Counted from the first letter of the stretch, positions 39,518 to 48,981 are shown. The stretch: 53,878 bases of DNA from Nodosilinea sp. LEGE 07088 (GCF_015207395.1 NZ_JADEWX010000022.1:1-53878); one strand, 5' to 3'. A program made the numbers and translations. The notes: generated from the sequence alone by a model not told the origin.

Positions 39518-42064
39518 TCAGCCCTGGGGGAGTTCTGTCAGGCGAAACCCGTTGTGGGTCGGATGGGGTAGCCCCAACGCCCTGGTACGCAACGCCTCGA
39601 TGCAATCGTCGAGGGCAGAGAATTCTCGGGGCCAGGGGGGGAACAGATTGAGCTTAGCCACCAGGGTATAGGTTTGCAGCTGCTGTGGAGCCAGCATGAG
39701 GGTAATTTGCTTGGCCTGATAGTTGCGGTAGGCAAAGGCCAAGGCCCCACGATAGCCGCGATCGGGTCGGGCAATGACCGCCGTCAGCCACTGACGCAGG
39801 GGACGCACAGATAGGCTGTCTTCGATCAATCGAGTCTCTAGCTCAGCCTCAGCATCGGGGGCCTCAGCCGGGGAGAACGGATGGCCTTCGGGGTCGAGCC
39901 AAGCGGCGAGGAGATCGAGCTCGGGGGTCTGCCGCCCCAGACTGAGGTCGTGTTCTACTGCCGCCAGGGCAGCCGCAGGGTCACTGTCAGCCAGCAGCAA
40001 GCCCAAGACCACGGGCCGGAGCCGGTCAGGGTCTACTTCTACTTCAGGCTGGGCCGTCCACCAGGCCAGCAGGGCACGGGTTTCGTAGAGGGTGCTGAAG
40101 CCAGGGCTGTCAGGCGAGACCTCAGCCAGCAAAGCGTCGTACTCGACCAGGGTGGCCTGCGCCACCGCTGCATATATGCCTTGGTAAGGGCTCTGCTGCC
40201 ACTGGGGATAGGTGAGCGCCGCAGGGTTGACCAATGCCTCTAGGGTAAACGCCGCGATCGCACCCTGGTTGTCTCCCTGCCGCAACAGCAGGTCGCCCAG
40301 CAGCCAGTAGCCGTAGTGTTTGTGGCGGGGCATTAACTGCACGGCCTGGGCCGCGTAGGGGAGAGCCGTAGCCGGTGCGTCAATTTGATGGAGCACCGCC
40401 AGGTTGTGGTTAAACCAGCCGTCGTTGGGGGCCGCCTGTTGGGCCTGCTGGGCATAGTCGACCATGAGCGATCGCACATTGGCTTGGGCCTCAGAGGCAC
40501 CGAGTACCTGGTTCAGGCCCCACAGCGCCTCACTGGCCACAGCCGGAGCCGTCGGATCCCACGGGCTGAGGCGGTAGGCCTGATACCAGCGGGTATCGGC
40601 CAGGTTGATCTGTTGACTGTAAAAGGCTTCATCGGCGGCGGCATCCAAGGCCACGGTGAGGGTAAAGGGCAGCCACAGCGGCACCAGCAGCCCCAGCCCC
40701 AGGGCCAGCCCCAAAGCAGCTTGCCGCATGGCGTTGCCTGCCAGCACCCCTGAATCAGGTAGGTAGGCCTGGCCCAGGGCCAACAGCAGCACAATCAACC
40801 CTAAGAGCACGCCCGCAATCGGAATATTCTCCAGCTGGTAGTCGGTCAGGCTGGCCACCCCGTAGGCCAATAGGCTACCGCCTATACCCCCCAATAGCGC
40901 CCGATCAGGAGAACTCAGGGGCTGCCGCCACAGCCGCCACCCCAGACGACCCAACACCACTAGGCCCGCCAGCACGATGGCCAGACCAACCAGGCCCAGT
41001 TCCCCGGCCAGCTGGGCGGGGGTGTTGTGGAGTTGCTGAATGTGGTCGAGGCCTCCCCCAGTCTCAAGCGGACGATAGAGGTTGGAGACCCGCCCCATGA
41101 CCCCAGAGCCAACGCCCAACCAGGGGCGATCGCGCAGAATGTTGCCCCCCAGACGCAGCATAAACCAGCGATCGAGGGTGGGGCCATCGCTGAGGCTGCC
41201 CGCGCTAAACCAGGTGCGAATGCGCGGGTTGCTGGCCAGCCCCAGCCCCAGGGCCACCGCCCCTGCCAACCCCGTCAAGCCCCAGCGCCACCGCTGGGAT
41301 GCCTCCAATCGCCCCCATCGGATCAGCCAGGCGATCAGCAGCCAGACCACGGTTCCCAGGGCGGCTCCCCGCGAACCACTGAGGTAAAGCGCCACCAAGA
41401 TTAAGCCACTGCCCGTGGCGGCCAGCCACCGCTGCCAGCCTCGACTGGCCACCGCTGCCGCCACCGCCAGGGGCAGCACGAGGGCAAAATAGCCACCGAC
41501 AAAATTGTGGTGACCCAGGGGCTGATGGTTCCGCAGGGCGGTTAAAAAATTGTCGGTGGCCCACATTCCAGGGGCCGGTCGCCACAGGGCTAGGCTGACC
41601 CCAGCGGTGGCGATCGCGATCGCCACGAGCCCATACCACAGCCGTAGGCGGCTCAGCCAGCCGCGATCGACCACATTGCGATAGAAGTACAAGGCCACTA
41701 CGTAAATCGCCACCAGGCTGACATTCCACAGCGCCACTCGGGGGAAGGGCGAGACCACCGCTGCCAGCCCCAGTCCTAGCCCCAACGCCAGTATTACTCG
41801 ATCTAACCCGTAACCCAGGGCATGGCTCGGTTGCCCCTGCCGCAGCCGTCGCCACAGCCCCAGGGCCAGGGCCAACCCACCCAGCTGCCAGAGCAAAATC
41901 CAGGCCCAGCCCACCATGCGGTAGTAGCTGAGCGGCAGCCAGCTAAAGCTAGCCAGCACTAGCCCGCCCGCCAGCACGGGTAAGCTGGCCCACCGACTCC
42001 TCCAGCTGGCGGCTCGACCGTTGACAGCGTTTTCTGCCAAGGGCTGAGCATTCTCAGCAGTCAA
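39518..42064 (-). CDS. O-antigen ligase/polymerase-like membrane protein, copy 1
   Basis: An 848-residue protein with the same design as the next gene: a multi-helix Wzy_C-like part (NHQPLGHHNFVGGYFALVLP, SGSRGAALGTVVW, RPWLGVGSGVMGRVSNLYRP, LHNTPAQLAGELGLVG) and a long helical-repeat tail (ALPYAAQAVQLMPRHKHYGY). The frame opens with TTG overlapping the TGA of the sugar-transferase gene, so translation is probably coupled. The two ligase-like proteins share layout and catalytic loops but differ widely elsewhere, so the duplication is old. They may act on different acceptors or form a pair. Confidence 0.87.
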   Translation of the reverse strand: MTAENAQPLAENAVNGRAASWRSRWASLPVLAGGLVLASFSWLPLSYYRMVGWAWILLWQLGGLALALGLWRRLRQGQPSHALGYGLDRVILALGLGLGLAAVVSPFPRVALWNVSLVAIYVVALYFYRNVVDRGWLSRLRLWYGLVAIAIATAGVSLALWRPAPGMWATDNFLTALRNHQPLGHHNFVGGYFALVLPLAVAAAVASRGWQRWLAATGSGLILVALYLSGSRGAALGTVVWLLIAWLIRWGRLEASQRWRWGLTGLAGAVALGLGLASNPRIRTWFSAGSLSDGPTLDRWFMLRLGGNILRDRPWLGVGSGVMGRVSNLYRPLETGGGLDHIQQLHNTPAQLAGELGLVGLAIVLAGLVVLGRLGWRLWRQPLSSPDRALLGGIGGSLLAYGVASLTDYQLENIPIAGVLLGLIVLLLALGQAYLPDSGVLAGNAMRQAALGLALGLGLLVPLWLPFTLTVALDAAADEAFYSQQINLADTRWYQAYRLSPWDPTAPAVASEALWGLNQVLGASEAQANVRSLMVDYAQQAQQAAPNDGWFNHNLAVLHQIDAPATALPYAAQAVQLMPRHKHYGYWLLGDLLLRQGDNQGAIAAFTLEALVNPAALTYPQWQQSPYQGIYAAVAQATLVEYDALLAEVSPDSPGFSTLYETRALLAWWTAQPEVEVDPDRLRPVVLGLLLADSDPAAALAAVEHDLSLGRQTPELDLLAAWLDPEGHPFSPAEAPDAEAELETRLIEDSLSVRPLRQWLTAVIARPDRGYRGALAFAYRNYQAKQITLMLAPQQLQTYTLVAKLNLFPPWPREFSALDDCIEALRTRALGLPHPTHNGFRLTELPQG

Positions 42065-43545
42065 TAGGCCCCCTTGCCCCAGAGCACAATGCCCAGCGTG
42101 GCAGCAAGAATTTCTAAATCGAGATTGAGTGACCAGTTGTCGATGTAGTGCAGGTCGAGGCGGGCCACATCGTCGAAGGTGTCGATGTCAGACCGGCCCG
42201 ATATCTGCCACAGCCCGGTCACCCCCGGGAGCACCTGGTGGCGAATGTTGTGCCAGCCATCGAATTTGGCCACATCGCGCACGGGCAGCGGGCGAGGGCC
42301 GACCAGACTCATCTGGCCACAGAGCACGTTCAACAGCTGGGGCAGCTCATCCAGGCTGGTGCGGCGCAGCAGGCGGCCTACTCGGGTAATGCGGGGGTCG
42401 TGCTTGACCTTGAAGAGCACCCCGTCTGCCGATTCATTTTGCCGCTCTAGCAGGGTCTGGAGCTGGGGGGCATCGACCACCATCGTGCGAAACTTCCACA
42501 CGTGAAAGGGTTTGCCGTGCAACCCTACCCGCTCCTGGCGAAAGAAAATTGGCCCGGTGGAGTCAAGGCGAATGGCCAGGGCAATGCCCAGCAGCACTGG
42601 AGCTAAAAAGAGGAGTCCCAGCCCAGATCCTAGATAGTCGAGCCAGCGCTTGAGGCGGTAGTCCCAGCCACCCATGAGCGGTGCATCGAGGCGGAGGGTG
42701 GGCAGACCCGCCACGGTTTCGGGGGTGCCGCGCCGGTAGAGCATGTCGCGGCTGGTGGGCAATAGTTGCATGGCAATGCCGGCCCGGCGCAGCTTCCAGT
42801 AGAGCTCTGAGGCCAAATCTGCCGAGGGAATGCTCTCGGCCAGCACCAGGGTGGCGCCGGAGGCCAGGATGGCCTGGTAGGTAGTGGGCGAATTGGCGGT
42901 GGTAGCCAGCGCCGCGCCAATCACCGGCACATTGGCCCGCTGGGATAACACATCGGCCAGGCGCTTGAGCCGAGGGGCGGGGGCAATCAGAAATACGGCG
43001 GTGAGCCCTTGGGCCTGGGTTAAGGGGCGCAGCAACAGCGTCACTATGAGCCGCAGCCCTACTACCAGCGCCACCCCGCTCAGCCAGGCCGAGAAAAAGA
43101 GCGATCGCGGCAGGTCGAGTTTAGGGTCGTAGAAGTACATCACCACCAGCGCCATCAGGTAGAGCAGGCTGAGTAGCTTGCCCGCCCGCAGATGCTTTTG
43201 CCCCTGGGAAGCGATATCGTACAGACCGCTGTAGACGAACAGCACCACCGTGCAGGCCATTAACACCCAGAACGGGCTGGGTAGCCCCAGCCAGGTCCAC
43301 CACACCAGCTGGGCCGGAATTGGGGAGAAAAACTGGTTCAGCGATCGCGCAATGTGCCACGACAGCCCCAGGGCCAGACTATCGGCTGCCAGTAACGCCA
43401 ACCCCTGCCGCCCCGGCCCGGTGAGGGCATCACGCAGCTGCGATCGCAGCCGCCGGGGGGCACGAATATCTTGGCGATGGCGGGACCGCTGGTGCATCAC
43501 AGCGGGTACGGCACGGTGACAATCCATAGCAGGGGGCAGACGCAT
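42061..43545 (-). CDS. Polyprenyl-phosphate sugar-1-phosphate transferase (WbaP/WcaJ type)
   Basis: The initiating enzyme of exopolysaccharide synthesis, which puts the first sugar phosphate on undecaprenyl phosphate at the inner membrane. About 494 residues from ATG 43545 (a TTG at 43575 is possible). Four N-terminal helices and a CoA-binding-like Rossmann region (about 170-290) precede the last helix (about 310-330) and the catalytic domain: FFRQERVGLHGKPFHVWKFR, TRVGRLLRRTSLDELPQLLN, SLVGPRPLPVRD and LPGVTGLWQISGRSD. These are the canonical Bac_transf motifs. The sugar, often glucose or galactose, cannot be told. Confidence 0.95.
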   Translation of the reverse strand: MRLPPAMDCHRAVPAVMHQRSRHRQDIRAPRRLRSQLRDALTGPGRQGLALLAADSLALGLSWHIARSLNQFFSPIPAQLVWWTWLGLPSPFWVLMACTVVLFVYSGLYDIASQGQKHLRAGKLLSLLYLMALVVMYFYDPKLDLPRSLFFSAWLSGVALVVGLRLIVTLLLRPLTQAQGLTAVFLIAPAPRLKRLADVLSQRANVPVIGAALATTANSPTTYQAILASGATLVLAESIPSADLASELYWKLRRAGIAMQLLPTSRDMLYRRGTPETVAGLPTLRLDAPLMGGWDYRLKRWLDYLGSGLGLLFLAPVLLGIALAIRLDSTGPIFFRQERVGLHGKPFHVWKFRTMVVDAPQLQTLLERQNESADGVLFKVKHDPRITRVGRLLRRTSLDELPQLLNVLCGQMSLVGPRPLPVRDVAKFDGWHNIRHQVLPGVTGLWQISGRSDIDTFDDVARLDLHYIDNWSLNLDLEILAATLGIVLWGKGAY

Positions 43546-43591
43546 GGGGACAGCATTGGCCTTAGTATTCCGCAATTGTGCTGAGGATCTA

Positions 43592-44395
43592 TCACGACAG
43601 AGGTTTGTTTATAGGGCGAGACCGGAACCGGGTCAAAACCTGATGCTTAGCTACCTGCGCCCCAAACAGCAATATAAACATCGGGTTATTTACCAGGTAG
43701 CGCTGCCACAGGCGACCGGGTTCCTGGCCCAGTCGATAGAGCCATTCCAGCCCAAACGCCATCATCCAGCGGGGGGCCTGGGCCACGTCGCCGCTCAAGA
43801 AGCTAAAGGCCGCCCCTACCCCGATCATGACGGCATGTACCTGGCCCTGATGGCGGTGCATCCATTGTTCTTGTTTGGGGCAGCCCAGGCCGACAAACAC
43901 CACTCGCGCCCCCGACTGGTTGATGCGATCGACATCGGCTTTGGCTTCGGCCACCGAGAGGGAGCGGAAAGGCGGCGCGTAGGTGCCCGCAATAGGCAGT
44001 CCAGGGATCTGGGTCTTGAGATGAACCACCATTTTTGCCAGCATGGCGTCGGTGCCGCCATAGAGGTAGATGGGCCAGCCGAGGCGGGCGGCGCGATCGC
44101 ACCAGGCCAGCATCAGATCGGGGCCATAGACCCGACTCTGCCCCGGCATTCCCAGCAGCCGCAATCCCATGACCAGGGGCATACCATCGGCGGTGACCAG
44201 GGCCGCAGCGTCGAGCACGCGCTGGTAGGCGGGGTTCCAGTAGGCGGTCATGACTACATGCACATTGGCCGCTACCACGTAGCAGGAGCGCCCGGCGGCA
44301 GCCCAGGCTTGAATGCGATCGCAGGCGTCGGCATAGCTGGTGGCATCGACGCGGGTTTTCAGAATGCGCCTGGCCGTAAGGTTCGGCTCCGTCAT
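43592..44395 (-). CDS. WecG/TagA/CpsF family glycosyltransferase
   Basis: A 267-residue GT26 enzyme that usually adds the second sugar to the lipid-linked first sugar. Motifs include VVAANVHVVMTAYWNPAYQR with the family Asn, AALVTADGMPLVMGLR with the catalytic Asp-Gly, PIYLYGGTDAMLAKM, and RVVFVGLGCPKQEQWMHRH. It has no signal helix and would bind the membrane through its C-terminal part. It precedes the sugar transferase by 46 bp on the same strand, matching the order of action of the two enzymes. Confidence 0.95.
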   Translation of the reverse strand: MTEPNLTARRILKTRVDATSYADACDRIQAWAAAGRSCYVVAANVHVVMTAYWNPAYQRVLDAAALVTADGMPLVMGLRLLGMPGQSRVYGPDLMLAWCDRAARLGWPIYLYGGTDAMLAKMVVHLKTQIPGLPIAGTYAPPFRSLSVAEAKADVDRINQSGARVVFVGLGCPKQEQWMHRHQGQVHAVMIGVGAAFSFLSGDVAQAPRWMMAFGLEWLYRLGQEPGRLWQRYLVNNPMFILLFGAQVAKHQVLTRFRSRPINKPLS

Positions 44396-44431
44396 AGTCG
44401 TGACCTGTGCATAAACAAATTTTAGCGGTGC

Positions 44432-45175
44432 TTAGGGTTTGGCTCCCTTAGCATCGCGCTTATCTCTGACATAAATGCCGTTCTGCCGCCGCTGCAGCTC
44501 AAATAAGTCGGTGGCATCGACCAGGGTGCTGAGTTTGGCATAGCCATAGTTGCGGGGATCAAAGGAGGCCTGGTTCGAAATATGGACTCCCACCGCCGCT
44601 AGATTAGACCAGCCGTCCTCATCCTGGGCGGTGGTGACAGCCCGACGCAGCAGACTCACCAGCTTGGTATCTTGTTTGAGTTCTTTGGTGGTTTTCTTAA
44701 CGCTGTCAACGGTTTTAGCCGGGCCAATATCGGCATCCTGTCCCAAATTTTCGAGATAGAGAAAGGTCGAGCAGGCATAGACAAAAGGCTTGGGGGTTTT
44801 CTTTTCGCCAAAGCCGTAGACCTTGAGGCCGTCGGTCAAAATCCGCATCACCAGCGGGGTGAAGTCACAGTCGCTGGTGACGATGGCAAAGGCGTCGAGG
44901 TTGCGGGTGTAGAGCAGATCCATCGCGTCGATGATCAGCGCCGCATCGGTGGCGTTTTTGCCCTTGGTGAGGTCAAACTGCTGCACCGGGCGAATAGCAA
45001 ACTCGTGCAGGTTATCTTCCCAGGGCTTGAGGTTGGGGTTTTTCCAGTTGCCGTAGGCGCGACGGGTGTTGGCGACCCCATACTTGGCAATTTCAGCCAA
45101 AATCGCCTCAATTTTTGCTGCCGGGGCATTGTCGGCATCAATCAGCAGAGCAATTTTGGCTTCCGATGACAGCAT
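44432..45175 (-). CDS. NYN-domain (LabA/DUF88-like) protein with LOTUS domain
   Basis: A 247-residue predicted RNA-acting protein. The N-terminal NYN (PIN-like) domain keeps its acidic site: Asp13 and Asp15 in LLIDADNAP, Asp77 in KNATDAALIIDAMD and Asp102/Asp104 in AIVTSDCDFTPL. After a Lys-rich linker (about 150-170) comes an OST-HTH/LOTUS-like domain ending GYAKLSTLVDATDLFELQRR, which in other proteins binds RNA, notably G-rich or quadruplex RNA. It sits 36 bp upstream of the exopolysaccharide genes on the same strand, suggesting post-transcriptional control of that locus or only incidental co-transcription. Confidence 0.9.
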   Translation of the reverse strand: MLSSEAKIALLIDADNAPAAKIEAILAEIAKYGVANTRRAYGNWKNPNLKPWEDNLHEFAIRPVQQFDLTKGKNATDAALIIDAMDLLYTRNLDAFAIVTSDCDFTPLVMRILTDGLKVYGFGEKKTPKPFVYACSTFLYLENLGQDADIGPAKTVDSVKKTTKELKQDTKLVSLLRRAVTTAQDEDGWSNLAAVGVHISNQASFDPRNYGYAKLSTLVDATDLFELQRRQNGIYVRDKRDAKGAKP

Positions 45176-45278
45176 GGCTGATGCGACCCAACAAATCTGA
45201 CAACGTTAACTGACTGGCAAGGCTGGCTCTCGAAGTCACTCATACCATAGCGTTTTCAGCGATCGCATTACCCGCCCG

Positions 45279-47282
45279 TCACTCGCGGTGGGGAGCGAGG
45301 CCAAGCTGGCCCTGAGCCTCAATGTAATTGGGGGTCTGAGCGGTGGTAGCGCTGAGGCTGCGAATGCTGCCCAGAAAAGGTTTAGTAGCTGCAAAAGCGG
45401 GGTCATCGTGGAGGTCAAACACCTGGTAGACCAGGGCTAGGGTCGCCCCGGCGTTAAGGTAAAAATAACCGTTGTTGGGGCGCGGAAATGCTGCCGTGGC
45501 TTGATCAAACAAAAAGAAATCGGCCAAGGGGTCGTGGGGAGACGGGGCTAACAGGCTGGCCATGGGCACCGTCCCAGAGGTGAGGGCCAGCATGTCTTCG
45601 GCTACCCAGCTATGGCTACCCACGCTGAGCTCAGGCCGATAATCATCATCGGTGCGGCTAAAGCGCAGTTCCCAACTGGTGGCGGGCTGCTGGTTGACGG
45701 TGCGCGGGTAGGCAGTGAGGCCAAAGCCCGGCAGCAATTCGTCTAGGGTGGCCAGGGTATTTTCGGCGGTGGGGCGATCGCTCGTCTGCAAGAGCAGCCC
45801 CAGCCCGGCGTACTGCAAGGGGCCACCGGCGGTGGGGAACGCTGCGATCGCCACTTCCCCGTCCATCCAGCCAAACAGATCTCGATCTAAGTCCAGCCCA
45901 GTAGACAGGGTGAAGAACGAACGAATTGTCGCCAACCCCTCGCTGGTAAAGTCGCTGGCATTCTCCAGGATGGTACTGACATTGCGCCACAGACCGGCCA
46001 CATTGCGGCCACTCATCATTAAAAATGTGGAGGCGGGCAGCAGCGTCAGGGGGCTGTCGGCGTTGGGAACCTCAGGGGTGATGGCAAAGTTAAAGGGCAC
46101 CGCGTCGTAGTAGTAGCGACCGCGAAACTGCAAGCCCGCAGGTAGGGGATAGACCAGGGCCTCCAAAGTACCGCCAAAATTGAGCGATCGCAGGGTTTGC
46201 AGGGTGTCGTCATCGAGGCTGGGGGGGGCAGGCAGGGGCACGGGCAGGGGCAAATCTGCCAGGTCAAAGGCCTCAGCAGACAGATCGTAGTTGAGCAGCT
46301 CCAGGGCATTGCCGTAGACCGCAAATAGCGCTTGGGTCTGCTGGCGATGGGTCAGGGTGCGCTGAAATTCTCGGCTATCGGCCAGGGTAGATGTTTGCTC
46401 CTGGCGCAGGCGCAGATACTGCTCGATGGCGGCAGGAGATTCTGCTGTGACCAGGGTGTCGGGCAAAAAGGCCACCGCCAGCCCGGCCTGGCCAAACCCC
46501 ACTAAGGGCACTGGTACCTCCACCTCCATCTCGGTGGCGGGCTCGTCGCCCTCGTGGAAGGGCGTCACGGTGAGGGGCAGCCCAATAGCACCCCTCAGCC
46601 GCAGCGTGGCATTGCTCTCTAACGCCTCTGGGCCTAATTCCTCGGGAGTCTCCTCGGTGGGGGACTCCGAGCCATTCTCTTCATCGCAGGCCAGGTCTGG
46701 TGCCGCCAAGTCGCACATCGGCTCTTCGAGGGCGTCGTCTTCGGGCCAGGGTTCGGGCCAGGGTGCAGGTTCGGGGGCAGGCCAGTAGTAAATCTCGGTG
46801 CCGAGACTCGGAATGAGTTCAGGGTCGCCGCTCTGCTGGGCCAAGAGGCTGTCGCGAAAGGCAGCGAAAGACTCAGCATCGGCGATCGGAGCCAGCATGA
46901 CAGTATGGTCAGCAGTGGTGCCGCGATCGCCCGGCTGCACCGGGAGCAGTGCCACCACCACGGTATCGCTCACCCAGGGAGCCACCTCCGTCGCAACGTC
47001 AATGCCGTAGGGCAGGTAGGGCAGCCCAGGCAGACTGGGCGCATAGCCGAGCTGTTCGTCGAGTAGCTTAAACAGTTGATACTGGTTGAGCTGACTCCAG
47101 GTGCCATCGGTGGTATCGAGCAGCAGCGTCAGGGCCGTGTTCTCAGGCAGTTGGTGCCAGGGCGGCTGCACGTCAGCATAGACCGATAAGGGGGGCAACA
47201 GGGTTAGCGCTATGCCGCTTGCTCCCCCTATAGCTAGGGTCTTGCCCAGGTTGCCCCAGCGACTTGTGTTGTCTGTGCCCAT
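45279..47282 (-). CDS. DUF3352-family exported protein
   Basis: A 667-residue protein of the DUF3352 family found in cyanobacteria. A hydrophobic segment (about 13-36, LAIGGASGIALTLLPPLSVYA) is a signal peptide or anchor, so the rest is extracytoplasmic. Family-like blocks are NTALTLLLDTTDGTWSQLNQ and TSGTVPMASLL, and a Pro/Glu-rich acidic stretch (about 165-210, EPAPWPEPWPEDD) forms a spacer. The domain order with repeated ALFAVYGNALELLN and FLMMSGRNVAGLW segments suggests internally related halves. Function is unknown. It stands between mutY and the NYN gene. Confidence 0.85.
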   Translation of the reverse strand: MGTDNTSRWGNLGKTLAIGGASGIALTLLPPLSVYADVQPPWHQLPENTALTLLLDTTDGTWSQLNQYQLFKLLDEQLGYAPSLPGLPYLPYGIDVATEVAPWVSDTVVVALLPVQPGDRGTTADHTVMLAPIADAESFAAFRDSLLAQQSGDPELIPSLGTEIYYWPAPEPAPWPEPWPEDDALEEPMCDLAAPDLACDEENGSESPTEETPEELGPEALESNATLRLRGAIGLPLTVTPFHEGDEPATEMEVEVPVPLVGFGQAGLAVAFLPDTLVTAESPAAIEQYLRLRQEQTSTLADSREFQRTLTHRQQTQALFAVYGNALELLNYDLSAEAFDLADLPLPVPLPAPPSLDDDTLQTLRSLNFGGTLEALVYPLPAGLQFRGRYYYDAVPFNFAITPEVPNADSPLTLLPASTFLMMSGRNVAGLWRNVSTILENASDFTSEGLATIRSFFTLSTGLDLDRDLFGWMDGEVAIAAFPTAGGPLQYAGLGLLLQTSDRPTAENTLATLDELLPGFGLTAYPRTVNQQPATSWELRFSRTDDDYRPELSVGSHSWVAEDMLALTSGTVPMASLLAPSPHDPLADFFLFDQATAAFPRPNNGYFYLNAGATLALVYQVFDLHDDPAFAATKPFLGSIRSLSATTAQTPNYIEAQGQLGLAPHRE

Positions 47283-47359
47283 GATTTTTCCCCGTCTGGT
47301 TAGGCCTCTTCTATAAAACCCAAAGCCAGGGATAGTTTCCGTAAACTTTCGCCTTTTAT

Positions 47360-48631
47360 TTACGATTTCTCTACGGTTTCTACCACATCGATCGGCAGTT
47401 GACCGGTGGCATAGGCCCGCAGTGCATTGATGATATGGATATTGGCTTTGGGAAAGGGAAATTCTTCGATCGCATCGAGGGTGACCCAGCGCACCTCATC
47501 GCACTCGATCGGCTGTGGGTCACCGCTGAGGTGGGTGCAGTGGTGCACATTGAGGGTGACCTTAAAGTGCGAGTAGGCGTGGGTGATGGTGCAGAGGCGA
47601 TCGCCCACAGCGATCGCTATCCCCAGCTCTTCTTGAATTTCTCGGGCGATACAGGCCTCAATCGTTTCACCCGGCTCGATTTTGCCGCCCGGAAACTCCC
47701 ACAGCCCGCCCAGCAGGCCCTCCTGCTTGCGCCGATCGATCAAAATCTGCCCCTGGTCATTCCAAATCACGGCGACGCCGATTTGCTTGTGGGGCAGGGG
47801 GCCTTTGGTGTCTGACATGGGCAGCTCCGTCTGAATATTGAGATTATAGGCCCGACAATGGGTCTGCCAGGGGCAGCGATCGCACTGGGGCAGGCGGCGG
47901 GTACACAGGGTTGCCCCCAGATCCATCAGCGCCTGGTTAAAATCCCGAGGGTTGTCAGGATCCAGCAGGTGCTCTGACAGCCGCCACAGGTCTTTGAGGG
48001 CTTTGGCCGGGGGCACTGGCAACGCCACCAGTCGGGCCAGCACCCGCTTCACGTTGCCGTCGAGAATGGCGTGGGGCAGGTTAAAGGCCGAGCTGAGAAT
48101 GCCCCCCGCCGTCGTTTTGCCAATGCCAGGGATAGCTGTAAGCACCTCAAAATCTTGGGGAATCTGGCCGTTGTGCTCCGCCACAATCTGCTGGGCGGCC
48201 CGGTGCAGATTGCGGGCCCGGGCGTAGTAGCCCAGCCCTTCCCACGCCTTCAGTACTGTTTGCTGATCCGCCACTGCCAAAGCCTCTACCGTCGGAAACT
48301 GCGTCAGCCAATTTTGGTAGTAGGGCAGCACCGTCTTCACCTGGGTCTGCTGGAGCATGATCTCCGAGATCCAGACGGCGTAGGGGTGATCGATATTGCG
48401 CCAGGGTAGGGTGCGGCCCTGGGCGGCATACCAGACCAGCAATTGCGATCGCAACGCCTCGACAAGAAAATCCGGCCAGGGCTGAGTCGCCAGGGCCGGA
48501 TCGGGGGATTGGGAGAATGGAGTTATCCCTCTCGTTGCACTCGTTGAGTAGAAACCCGAACCATCGCGCGCGGTAGAACAGCGACGGCTGGGGGAGGAAC
48601 GGGACTGGGGTGGGTTTTGGCGATCGCTCAC
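47360..48631 (-). CDS. mutY: Adenine DNA glycosylase MutY with intact Nudix motif
   Basis: A 423-residue repair enzyme that removes adenine opposite 8-oxoguanine. The glycosylase part carries Glu90 in WISEIMLQQTQV, the helix-hairpin-helix IPGIGKTTAGG, Asp191 in AILDGNVKRVLAR and the iron-sulfur ligands Cys243, Cys250, Cys253 and Cys259 (Cx6Cx2Cx5C). The C-terminal domain (about 282-400) is MutT-like and, unlike classic MutY, keeps a full Nudix box at Gly316-Ile338 (G-x5-E-x7-REIQEELGI). It may therefore also hydrolyse 8-oxo-dGTP or another nucleotide. The first ~50 residues are Ser/Arg-rich and unconserved; GTG 48631 overlaps the DUF760 stop. Confidence 0.95.
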   Translation of the reverse strand: MSDRQNPPQSRSSPSRRCSTARDGSGFYSTSATRGITPFSQSPDPALATQPWPDFLVEALRSQLLVWYAAQGRTLPWRNIDHPYAVWISEIMLQQTQVKTVLPYYQNWLTQFPTVEALAVADQQTVLKAWEGLGYYARARNLHRAAQQIVAEHNGQIPQDFEVLTAIPGIGKTTAGGILSSAFNLPHAILDGNVKRVLARLVALPVPPAKALKDLWRLSEHLLDPDNPRDFNQALMDLGATLCTRRLPQCDRCPWQTHCRAYNLNIQTELPMSDTKGPLPHKQIGVAVIWNDQGQILIDRRKQEGLLGGLWEFPGGKIEPGETIEACIAREIQEELGIAIAVGDRLCTITHAYSHFKVTLNVHHCTHLSGDPQPIECDEVRWVTLDAIEEFPFPKANIHIINALRAYATGQLPIDVVETVEKS

Positions 48632-48981
48632 TCGTTCTCAGGAGCCGAGTCTGCCGACATCAGCGAGTCCTCAAAGGCCATGCGCTGCTCGGCACCCCGC
48701 AAAAAATACCCGCTCATCATAGCAGAGGCCAGCAGACGGCCCAGGTTTTCGCGGTTGGTGGTAATTTCAACATCAAAATGTTGAGAAGGGAGCCCGCCCA
48801 GTAGCCCAATGATGTTGTGCTCCATCATCTGTTGCACCTCAGAGGAGGCCGGGTTAGACAGCTGAGCAACGGTTTCGGGGCTCATACCGTGAACATACTG
48901 CATCAGAGAGTTAGGGAGCTCAGAATTTTTGAAGCCGTTACCGTTAAACAGGTCTTGGGCTTTACCGGAAGAATTGCTCAC
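48628..48981 (-). CDS. DUF760-family protein
   Basis: A 117-residue soluble protein of the DUF760 family, shared by cyanobacteria and chloroplasts. The conserved core is LMQYVHGMSPETVAQLSNPA, SSEVQQMMEHNIIGLLGGLP and SQHFDVEITTNRENLGRLLA, then SAMMSGYFLRGAEQRMAFED. Its role is unknown; plant relatives are linked to light-stress responses. The stop codon overlaps the mutY GTG start (GTGA), so translation of the two is likely coupled. Confidence 0.9.
   Translation of the reverse strand: MSNSSGKAQDLFNGNGFKNSELPNSLMQYVHGMSPETVAQLSNPASSEVQQMMEHNIIGLLGGLPSQHFDVEITTNRENLGRLLASAMMSGYFLRGAEQRMAFEDSLMSADSAPENE

Noticed and set aside
43544-44425. Long + strand open frame opposite the WecG gene (about 293 codons)
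   Set aside because: Antisense shadow of a well-supported glycosyltransferase gene.
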